The notes under the pieces were generated by a model. The model worked only from the letters and a program-made list of their open reading frames with translations. It made no database searches and was not told where the DNA came from. A stretch of 64,000 nucleotides of DNA. Origin: Streptococcus mitis. GTDB taxonomy: Bacteria > Bacillota > Bacilli > Lactobacillales > Streptococcaceae. This document shows, piece by piece, positions 57,264 through 64,000 of this stretch (the first letter of the stretch is position 1; each line of letters begins with the position of its first letter). Position numbers and translations under genes: made by a program. The stretch covers positions 1-64,000 of the forward strand of contig NZ_SWFJ01000002.1 of the NCBI RefSeq assembly GCF_005144795.1, given 5' to 3'.

Positions 57264-57292
57264 TTGCAAGAATTTCTTAATTAATATATAAT
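57264..57292 (+). promoter_or_regulatory. mscL promoter
   Basis: TTGCAA (57264-57269), 17-base spacer, TATAAT (57287-57292). Confidence 0.85.
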
Positions 57293-57321
57293 TAAGTGTA
57301 AGAGTTTTTTGAAAGGAAATT

Positions 57322-57708
57322 ATGAAAATGTTAAAAGATCTTAAAGCATTCTTGCTTCGTGGTAATGTTGTTGACCTTGCTGTCGGTGTGATCATTGCCA
57401 CTGCTTTTGGTGCAATCGTTACATCACTTGTTAACGATATCATCACTCCACTTATTTTGAATCCAGCCTTGGAAGCTGCGAAAGTACAAAACATCGCTGA
57501 GCTTGCTTGGAATGGTGTTACATATGGTAAATTCTTGAGTGCTGTTATCAACTTCCTAGTTATCGGTACTGTTCTCTTCTTCGTTATCAAAGGAATTGAA
57601 AAAGCTCAAAGCCTTACTAAGAAAGAAGAAGCTGCTGAGGAAGCTCCAGCTGGTCCAACTGAGTTGGAAGTACTTCAAGAGATCAAAGCTCTTCTTGAGA
57701 AAAAATAA
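57322..57708 (+). CDS. mscL: Large-conductance mechanosensitive channel
   Basis: A 128-residue MscL with two membrane helices. The N-terminal amphipathic helix and TM1 (KDLKAFLLRGNVVDLAVGVII) and TM2 (FLVIGTVLFFVIKGIEKA) are standard; the C-terminal helix ends VLQEIKALLEKK. Opens on osmotic downshock. GAAAGGAAA ribosome binding site, own promoter and terminator. Confidence 0.97.
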   Translation: MKMLKDLKAFLLRGNVVDLAVGVIIATAFGAIVTSLVNDIITPLILNPALEAAKVQNIAELAWNGVTYGKFLSAVINFLVIGTVLFFVIKGIEKAQSLTKKEEAAEEAPAGPTELEVLQEIKALLEKK

Positions 57709-57714
57709 TCAATT

Positions 57715-57746
57715 AAAAGGATCTAGCACAAAGCTAAATCCTTTTT
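57715..57746 (+). terminator. mscL terminator
   Basis: AAAAGGATcTAGC/GCTAaATCCTTTT stem, 5-base loop, T-run. Also usable by the convergent hemH gene. Confidence 0.85.
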
Positions 57747-57749
57747 TCT

Positions 57750-58844
57750 TTACTCTTTCGGTAACTTACCTGCTTTCTCAAGCATTTTCTTAATAAGATA
57801 AGGCATCTTAACATTTTCCCGACCTTTTTTCTCAATCAGTTTTTTCACAAACTCCGGCATTTGTAAATCTTGAGATTCGGCCAAGATATTTTTAGTCTCG
57901 TCTGAAGGAACTAACTCATCAAAGGTTTCTTCTTCTGGGAGAAATTCCTTAAACTCTTTGTTCTCATTAGCTCTGACTGTATTGACCAAGGCATCAATCA
58001 AGCGAGAATCCGTATTTGGCATTGGTGGACGATGGTAGTTGACACCCAATTCCTGACATAAATCATAACATTCCACATCATTGTCAAACAAGACTTCAAT
58101 GTGCTCACTGATAAAACTAATAGGTACAAAAATATAATGGTCTGGATGTTCTTTCTGTTCTCTGAGATACTCTAAAACATCTGGTTTAATCCATGGAATA
58201 CCAATATCACTCTCACTCTGCCAAGTGTTGGTATATTGTTCTGAACTCAAACCTAGTTTTTCAGCGACTAGCTTGCTATTTTCAAAAATTTGATCGATAT
58301 ATGGGTCACCAAAATCCAAGGCAAAAATAGGCACACTGTGAGCTGAAAAGATGACTTTAAAGCTATCCTGCTTTACTTCTTCTTTTAAAATTTTACCAAT
58401 TTCATCTGCCCAATAGTTTAACAGCGCTTCTTCTTGATACCAGTCCTTAATAACAAAAAATTGGATCTGCTTGCTTTCTAAAAATTTTTCATAGCCCATG
58501 ACAGAGTAGAAAGAATAATGAGGCTCCAAAATCAAGCAGATACACTGTTCAATGCCGTCTGCTTCCATCTGACCGATCACATCTGGAATAAAGGGACTGG
58601 AAAATTTATTGGCAAAATAGACACTATATTCATTACCCAGTCTAGCTTCTACCAAGGCAACCTCTTCACGGGTAATTCTTTGCAGAGGCGTACCTCCAAT
58701 AAGTACATAATTATCATAGAGTGTTTGAATCTCGTGGTCTTGAGGTCTCACTCCACGACGAATATTTGTGAAAAAATCAGCCACACCTTCAAAGGTAATC
58801 TCTTCTGGTGAACCGAAAGTCATCATTAAAATTGCTTTTTTCAT
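57750..58844 (-). CDS. hemH: Ferrochelatase (coproporphyrin III type)
   Basis: A 364-residue ferrochelatase that inserts Fe(II) into a porphyrin. MTFGSPE start motif, catalytic His in [21 protein letters not shown], and a Glu-rich [20 protein letters not shown] segment. In Gram-positives the family acts on coproporphyrin III (CpfC). Streptococci lack most haem synthesis, so it is an isolated enzyme, perhaps for imported porphyrins or iron handling. Confidence 0.93.
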   Translation of the reverse strand: MKKAILMMTFGSPEEITFEGVADFFTNIRRGVRPQDHEIQTLYDNYVLIGGTPLQRITREEVALVEARLGNEYSVYFANKFSSPFIPDVIGQMEADGIEQCICLILEPHYSFYSVMGYEKFLESKQIQFFVIKDWYQEEALLNYWADEIGKILKEEVKQDSFKVIFSAHSVPIFALDFGDPYIDQIFENSKLVAEKLGLSSEQYTNTWQSESDIGIPWIKPDVLEYLREQKEHPDHYIFVPISFISEHIEVLFDNDVECYDLCQELGVNYHRPPMPNTDSRLIDALVNTVRANENKEFKEFLPEEETFDELVPSDETKNILAESQDLQMPEFVKKLIEKKGRENVKMPYLIKKMLEKAGKLPKE

Positions 58845-58939
58845 AATCGCTTCCTTGTGATATTTTTATCAAGTTTATTTTATCATTTATCCATTAATAA
58901 GTAAACGCCAACATAGCGAATTTCTCTAACTTCTGTCTT

Positions 58940-58968
58940 TTGTTTTTCTTTTCTTTCTATGATACAAT
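58940..58968 (+). promoter_or_regulatory. pepT promoter
   Basis: TTGTTT (58940-58945), 17-base spacer, TACAAT (58963-58968). Confidence 0.65.
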
Positions 58969-58997
58969 GGAAAAAATGAATTCAAAAGGAGTTTTTT

Positions 58998-60221
58998 ATG
59001 ACTTACCCCAATCTCTTGGACCGCTTCTTGACCTACGTTAAGGTCAACACGCGCTCTGATGAACACTCTACTACTACTCCAAGTACACAGAGTCAGGTTG
59101 ACTTCGCTACAAATGTCCTAATTCCTGAAATGAAACGTGTTGGATTACAAAATATTTATTATCTACCAAATGGTTTTGCTATTGGAACTTTGCCAGCCAA
59201 TGATCCATCTTTAACACGTAAAATTGGTTTTATATCGCACATGGATACTGCTGATTTTAATGCCGAAGGAGTCAATCCACAGGTAATTGAAAACTACGAT
59301 GGTGGTGTGATTGAACTAGGAAATTCTGGTTTCAAACTCGATCCAGCTGACTTTAAGAGTCTTGAGAAATATCCAGGACAAACGCTCATCACAACAGATG
59401 GAACAACCTTGCTAGGTGCCGATGACAAGTCAGGAATTGCTGAAATTATGACAGCCATTGAATATCTAAATGCTCATCCTGAAATCAAACATTGTGAGAT
59501 TCGTGTTGGTTTTGGTCCAGATGAAGAAATCGGTGTTGGGGCTAATAAATTTGATGCAGAAGATTTTGATGTGGACTTTGCCTATACTGTTGATGGAGGA
59601 CCACTAGGGGAACTTCAGTACGAGACTTTCTCAGCAGCGGGTGCTGAATTGCATTTCCAAGGACGCAATGTCCACCCTGGTACAGCAAAAGGGCAAATGG
59701 TCAACGCCCTTCAGCTAGCAATTGATTTTCATAATCAACTTCCAGAGAATGACCGACCTGAGTTAACAGAAGGTTACCAAGGCTTCTACCATCTAATGGA
59801 TGTGACAGGTAGTGTCGAAGAGGCGCGTGCTAGCTACATCATTCGTGATTTTGAAAAAGATGCTTTTGAAGCTCGTAAAGCAGCCATGCAGTCTATCGCT
59901 GATAAGATGAATCAAGAACTTGGTAGCGACCGTGTCACTCTCAACTTGACAGACCAGTACTACAATATGAAAGAAGTCATTGAAAAAGATATGACTCCAA
60001 TTACCATTGCTAAAGCCGTTATGGAAGATTTGGGGATCACTCCTATAATCGAACCAATCCGTGGAGGGACAGACGGCTCTAAGATTTCCTTTATGGGAAT
60101 CCCAACTCCAAATATCTTTGCTGGTGGCGAAAATATGCATGGACGTTTTGAATATGTTAGCCTTCAGACTATGGAACGTGCAGTTGATACCATCATTGGT
60201 ATCGTAGCTTATAAAGACTAA
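58998..60221 (+). CDS. pepT: Peptidase T (tripeptide aminopeptidase)
   Basis: A 407-residue M20B di-zinc peptidase releasing the N-terminal residue of tripeptides. Metal ligands in [37 protein letters not shown], and [16 protein letters not shown]. Length is normal. AAAAGGAG ribosome binding site. Monocistronic with a terminator after it. Confidence 0.97.
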   Translation: MTYPNLLDRFLTYVKVNTRSDEHSTTTPSTQSQVDFATNVLIPEMKRVGLQNIYYLPNGFAIGTLPANDPSLTRKIGFISHMDTADFNAEGVNPQVIENYDGGVIELGNSGFKLDPADFKSLEKYPGQTLITTDGTTLLGADDKSGIAEIMTAIEYLNAHPEIKHCEIRVGFGPDEEIGVGANKFDAEDFDVDFAYTVDGGPLGELQYETFSAAGAELHFQGRNVHPGTAKGQMVNALQLAIDFHNQLPENDRPELTEGYQGFYHLMDVTGSVEEARASYIIRDFEKDAFEARKAAMQSIADKMNQELGSDRVTLNLTDQYYNMKEVIEKDMTPITIAKAVMEDLGITPIIEPIRGGTDGSKISFMGIPTPNIFAGGENMHGRFEYVSLQTMERAVDTIIGIVAYKD

Positions 60222-60225
60222 AAGA

Positions 60226-60250
60226 CGAGGTAGCTCAGCTACTTCGCCTT
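60226..60250. terminator. Bidirectional terminator between pepT and pht
   Basis: GAGGTAGC-TCA-GCTACTTC stem; T-rich on both strands. Confidence 0.8.
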
Positions 60251-60255
60251 TCTTT

Positions 60256-63200
60256 TTATACCACTGGTGTTTCTTGATTTCCAGTACTTGTTGTAGATTC
60301 TGTTGTTTCCTTTTCTGAAGATGATTCAGCTGGTTTAGAATCTGTTGTGTTGCTAGGTTTGTTTTCGTTCCTTGCAGTTTCACTGTTAGATTTCGCAGCT
60401 GCTGATGTTTCAGTTTCGGTACTGGTCTTCTCAGACTTTGCTGCTGGAGTTACTTCTTCAGTTACGCTTGATTTTGACTTGATTTCTTGATTCAAGATCA
60501 GAATAGCTTTTGTCAATTCAAGTAAAGCGGTTTTGTCCTTACTCTTGGCAGAAAGTTGATCTAGTAAAGCATCTACCTTATCAAAGTCCTCATCAGAACC
60601 CTTATTGTTTTCTAAGTAAGCGTGAAGCGACATGAGGATATCGTAGAGTTTTTGATAGAGTACAAGTGTCTGAGGATCTTGCTCAGTATTTTCCTTCTCT
60701 TGTTGAAGGGCGCTAGCGATACGAGTCAAGACATCTTTTACCTGACTGTTTACTTCATCCAAGTCTGCATTAGCCTTGTTTGTGGCAGCTTTAAGATTTT
60801 CTACTTCTTCTGCCAAAGATTGTCTGATTCCTTCTTCTTGGATTTGTTCCAAGAGTTGAGTTGCCTTGTTCAAAAGACTTTCTACTTCTTCCTTGCTGAC
60901 ATGATTGACATGCTCCTCAGGCATAAAGTCTCCGTACAATTCTTTCAAGAAGCCATAAATAGCTGTCTTAGCACTTTGGTTATCTACTTTTTCAGTATCT
61001 AGAACTGTCTGACTTGATTTCGCAGTAGTTGGCTGAGCTTTCAGAGCTTCTTCCACTTCTTGTTTTGCCTGATAGATACTTGGGAATAATTTGTTCAATT
61101 CTGCTGCCTTAAGGAAGGATTGAGATTGATACAAGGTCCAAGTCAACTGAGCTACTTTGTTTCGAAGTTCATCACTCAAACGACCGTCATTGACGTGTTC
61201 GTAGAAGTACTTGATGTATTCTACAGTTGTAACACCTGTTCGATCATTAAAGTCTTGAAGAGCTTGAAGTTGTGATTCAACCGCTGCTAAAGCAGCCTCA
61301 TCTTTAGCCAATTTAGCTTCTTGGAGTCGAACGAGAAGGTCTTTCTTAGGAAGTCCATAAGAGTCTGTGTCCAGTGTATTGATTTTATCAATCAAGGCTT
61401 GATATTTCTTATCTAGAGCGCTTGTTTTAACAGGCTTGACACTTTCATCAATATGGATATATTGCTTATCAAAGAGATCCAGTGTTGCAAGATAACCTGC
61501 TGTAGAGTTAGTTGCCAGTTTCTTCATGTTTTCAGTAAACTGACCTAAAGCTAACTCAATCTGTCTTTGTTCGATAGGCTTGTCTTTGTAGATGTTTCTG
61601 CTTTCAGCTAGAAGTTGATCTACTTTTGCCAAAACTACCTTCTCATCAAAAGCTCCAGGTTGATAGTTGGATTGTAGAGCTGGAATTTTATTTTTCAAAG
61701 CCACTTCATAGCCCTTAGTTTGAACCTTGATGTAGTGATTGTGGTCACCATGAGGGATCACAAAACTACCATTTTCTACCTGCAAACTATAAGGAGACAC
61801 ACCATCACGTAAGGCAGTCGTATAAAGTTCATTTAGGAAATCAAGTTCTGGATTTCCAGTTTGAAGAGGAATCCGAACGTGTTCTTTACGAACAGCATAG
61901 GGATGGATATGAGTTGGATCGTAGGCTTGGTCTGGATTTCCAAAGACAAAGAATCCGTTTGAAATTCTAATAGCTTCAAGTGGGACGCCGTAGGTCTTAG
62001 AAATATAAGCAATTTTTTCTTCATCGCTAGCATCTCTTGAGAAAGACTCTACTGTTTTAGCAAGAGGTTTTACAGGCTCTGCATCATGATGTGTTTTCAA
62101 ATGATCCTGAGCTGCCTTAATTTGCTCTGCTGTCAAATCTTTCTTGAAGAAGTAATGATTGTGGTCACCATGACTCATGACAAAGCCTTGTTCATCCTCA
62201 CTGATAACACGATTAGCATCAAAACCGTGATCATGGTCTTCATCATGATGGTGTCCATGATGATCTTCATCGTGTTCATCATCATTTGCTGTGCTTGGCG
62301 TTACTGGCGTTTTACTTTTCAGATAATCTTGGGCGGCCTTAATTTGCTCCGCTGTCAAATCTTTCTTATAGAAGTAATGATTATGATCACCGTGACTCAT
62401 GACAAAACCTCTCTCATCCTCACTGATGACACGATTGGCATCAAAACCATGATCATGGTCTTCATCATGATGGTGGTCATGTCCATCTCCATCATGTCCA
62501 TGCTCTTCATGCTTAGGGTCCTGACTTCCATGGTTACCATCTTGCTCATGATGATGGTTTTGCTGAGTAGGTTTTTCTGCTGGTTTGCTTGGATTCTCCA
62601 ATGGTGTTGGTTTCACACTATCACTAGCTAGAGGAATCATTCTCGCAATCTTTTCTTCTAATGCAGAAAGCTTTGTATAGGGAATGAAATGATAGTGATT
62701 TCCATGAGGAATCGCTACACCACTTGGTGTTCTGCTTGAAATCTTAGCAGGGTCAAAAGTCAAACCATCCGATTCAGCATATCGTTGAGTACTTGGAAGA
62801 GCATAAAGCTGCTGTAATAGACTTTGAAGACTCTCGGCTTTATTACTTGGTATTTCAGCCTGTTGAATAGGCTTGGTAGTTTGACCAGTCCCATTTGTAC
62901 TTGGACGATAATCAGTCACACTCGCTTGTTTTTTAGTTCCAGAGAGATAAGCTTGAGCTGCAGCCAATTCACTAGCAGACAAGGAACTCTTTGGAATATA
63001 GTGGTAATGTCCACCGTGAGGGACGATATAAGCATCCCCAGTATCCTCTATAATATCAGATGGATTAAAGATGTAGCCATCATCAGTAGTATAGCGACCT
63101 TGAGATTGAGCAAGCGCCACTGCACTATTAGATGTTGGTGCATCGTGAGTATGACCTTGTTTTTGACGTTCAATTTCGTCCTTCGAACGAACGTTATCCG

Positions 63201-63630
63201 CATGTGCCACATCCTTAAGGTAAACATAATACTTACTATCCACCTTGATAATGTAACCACCTTTGACTTCGTTGACAATATCAGCGTCTTTAAGTTGATA
63301 ATTGGCATCTTTCATCAAAAGTTCTTCACTGAAAATCGCATCAAAAGGAACTTTCCCATTATAATAATGGAAATGATCACCGTGTGAAGTCACATAACCT
63401 TGATCAGTGATTTTCACAACAATCTGTTCAGCCTGAATATCTTCTTTTTTGCTAACTTGATCTGGTGTTTGTGTCTCTGTTTTTGGAGTGTCTTGTTTCC
63501 CATCGACATAAGATACACGATTCGTATCTTTGTTCTCTCCTGTCTGATGTTGATTCAATGCATAAATACAAAGACTTAAAGAAAGGACGACAGCTGCACC
63601 AGCAGCAAGTTTCTTCTTATTTATTTTCAT
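60256..63630 (-). CDS. pht: Pneumococcal-type histidine triad (Pht) zinc-binding surface protein
   Basis: A 1,124-residue exported protein. Signal segment LAAGAAVVLSLSLC with Cys21 (lipobox-like LxxC) then NQHQTG. Six HxxHxH triads: residues 83, 205, 309, 413, 487 and 627. A His/Asp-rich linker (about 358-400) and a second one (about 451-468) add metal-binding capacity. Residues near 385-438 are repeated almost exactly at 459-512. The C-terminal half is coiled-coil-rich, ending in a Ser/Thr/Glu tail without LPXTG. Follows adcAII by 7 bases, the conserved zinc-acquisition pair. The D/E member cannot be assigned: it is not collinear with PhtD or PhtE as I remember them. Confidence 0.93.
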   Translation of the reverse strand: MKINKKKLAAGAAVVLSLSLCIYALNQHQTGENKDTNRVSYVDGKQDTPKTETQTPDQVSKKEDIQAEQIVVKITDQGYVTSHGDHFHYYNGKVPFDAIFSEELLMKDANYQLKDADIVNEVKGGYIIKVDSKYYVYLKDVAHADNVRSKDEIERQKQGHTHDAPTSNSAVALAQSQGRYTTDDGYIFNPSDIIEDTGDAYIVPHGGHYHYIPKSSLSASELAAAQAYLSGTKKQASVTDYRPSTNGTGQTTKPIQQAEIPSNKAESLQSLLQQLYALPSTQRYAESDGLTFDPAKISSRTPSGVAIPHGNHYHFIPYTKLSALEEKIARMIPLASDSVKPTPLENPSKPAEKPTQQNHHHEQDGNHGSQDPKHEEHGHDGDGHDHHHDEDHDHGFDANRVISEDERGFVMSHGDHNHYFYKKDLTAEQIKAAQDYLKSKTPVTPSTANDDEHDEDHHGHHHDEDHDHGFDANRVISEDEQGFVMSHGDHNHYFFKKDLTAEQIKAAQDHLKTHHDAEPVKPLAKTVESFSRDASDEEKIAYISKTYGVPLEAIRISNGFFVFGNPDQAYDPTHIHPYAVRKEHVRIPLQTGNPELDFLNELYTTALRDGVSPYSLQVENGSFVIPHGDHNHYIKVQTKGYEVALKNKIPALQSNYQPGAFDEKVVLAKVDQLLAESRNIYKDKPIEQRQIELALGQFTENMKKLATNSTAGYLATLDLFDKQYIHIDESVKPVKTSALDKKYQALIDKINTLDTDSYGLPKKDLLVRLQEAKLAKDEAALAAVESQLQALQDFNDRTGVTTVEYIKYFYEHVNDGRLSDELRNKVAQLTWTLYQSQSFLKAAELNKLFPSIYQAKQEVEEALKAQPTTAKSSQTVLDTEKVDNQSAKTAIYGFLKELYGDFMPEEHVNHVSKEEVESLLNKATQLLEQIQEEGIRQSLAEEVENLKAATNKANADLDEVNSQVKDVLTRIASALQQEKENTEQDPQTLVLYQKLYDILMSLHAYLENNKGSDEDFDKVDALLDQLSAKSKDKTALLELTKAILILNQEIKSKSSVTEEVTPAAKSEKTSTETETSAAAKSNSETARNENKPSNTTDSKPAESSSEKETTESTTSTGNQETPVV

Positions 63631-63637
63631 AATCTCC

Positions 63638-64000
63638 TCATTTCAATTCTTCTGCTAAAATACTCATATTTTCTTCAAGATTTTCTAAATAAGTCTTGTC
63701 ATTTTGTGGGTCTGCCTCTAAAGGATTCAGAGTTTTTAGACCAACACCTGTTGATTTGACAAGAGTTTCAGCTACTTTCGAAGAAGCGTTACTTTCTGTA
63801 AAAATCGTTTTAACCTTATAGGTTTTAACAAATTCCTGAATTTCTGTTAGTTGTCTTGGACTTGGTTCTTGTTCAGGAGAGATACCAGCGATTCCAAGTT
63901 GATTGAGTCCAAATCTCTTAGCAAGATAAGAAAAGGCTGTATGCTGTGTTACAAAGGTTTTCTGACTCGCTTTTTCAAATTTAGGCTGGAATTTCTTAGT
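63638..64000 (-). CDS. adcAII: Zinc ABC transporter substrate-binding lipoprotein AdcAII/Lmb, C-terminal part
   Basis: The last 120 or so residues of a cluster-A-I metal-binding protein; the start lies beyond the window. FVTQHTAFSYLAKRFGLNQLGIAGISPEQEPSPRQL is the ZnuA/Lmb signature with a zinc-ligand His, and KTIFTESNASSKVAETL contains the next ligand region. It lacks the His-rich loop and C-terminal ZinT domain of AdcA, so AdcAII/Lmb fits. pht follows after 7 bases with its ribosome binding site at the stop codon. Confidence 0.93.
   Translation of the reverse strand, partial: TKKFQPKFEKASQKTFVTQHTAFSYLAKRFGLNQLGIAGISPEQEPSPRQLTEIQEFVKTYKVKTIFTESNASSKVAETLVKSTGVGLKTLNPLEADPQNDKTYLENLEENMSILAEELK

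Noticed and set aside
62086-62631. 181-codon hydrophobic frame on the plus strand opposite pht
   Set aside because: It is the antisense of the His/Asp-rich pht linker, whose codons read as Met/Ile/Val on the other strand.

Overview
The window is low-GC Gram-positive DNA with a clear Streptococcus mitis-group (S. pneumoniae / S. pseudopneumoniae / S. mitis) gene set. It has a YSIRK-type IgA1-protease-family N-terminus, RexAB, a histidine-triad (Pht) protein next to an AdcAII/Lmb-type zinc lipoprotein, a PvaA-like muramidase, an IS1167-like element and a Mega-type macrolide efflux element. I cannot fix the species. The six-triad Pht with a His-rich linker, and a polyamine cluster next to rexAB, look more like a mitis/pseudopneumoniae type than the pneumococcal reference genomes I remember.

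Layout. 1-9.8 kb (minus): 5' part of an IgA1-protease-like gene with a 17-residue repeat array, then the rexB-rexA-hypothetical operon. 9.9-14 kb (plus): Cof/HAD phosphatase, a complete IS1167-like element inserted right after its stop codon, and an ABC transporter pair. 14-15.6 kb (minus): a convergent histidine kinase/response regulator pair. 15.8-22.5 kb (minus): a six-gene polyamine operon (cad-speE-saccharopine dehydrogenase-like-nspC-aguA-aguB), preceded by a structured RNA of about 330 nt with its own promoter and terminator. 23-28.8 kb: a hydrolase, a decayed Doc fragment, a lipoprotein, a GH13 amylase with a LacI-type operator, a nucleotidyltransferase-fold protein and a lipid kinase.

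28.9-42.8 kb is a mosaic accessory region ending at the 3' end of rlmD (rumA). Its genes are a split ADP-ribosylglycohydrolase, a SAP-like protein, a hydrolase, an RpiB-like protein, a CPBP protease, an S51 peptidase, two unknown proteins, a truncated large serine recombinase, and a Mega element with mef, msr(D), two regulatory leader peptides and Tn5252-like ORFs. The accessory blocks are separated by short relics that each encode an RlmD-like C-terminus (HVECVxLL...stop). I count seven besides the real rlmD end. Two of them are followed by a copy of the same terminator, and three are preceded by a diverged 60-bp repeat. An 84-bp perfect direct repeat of the rlmD end brackets the Mega segment (5,591-bp period). 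I read this as repeated integration at the rlmD 3' end.

42.8-64 kb is core genome: rlmD, a DUF1002 protein, pvaA, a nucleoid protein, glyA, a GNAT, tsaC/sua5, prmC, prfA, tdk (minus); a tautomerase and mnmE (plus); dapA and asd with an asd-type RNA upstream; tRNA-Thr(GGU); queT under a preQ1-II riboswitch; gtrA-like and mscL (plus); hemH/cpfC (minus); pepT (plus); pht and the end of adcAII (minus). Functional groups are DNA break repair (RexAB), polyamine synthesis by two routes (amino-acid decarboxylation; agmatine to putrescine), diaminopimelate/lysine precursors (asd, dapA), translation (prfA-prmC-sua5, mnmE, rlmD) and zinc capture (pht-adcAII).
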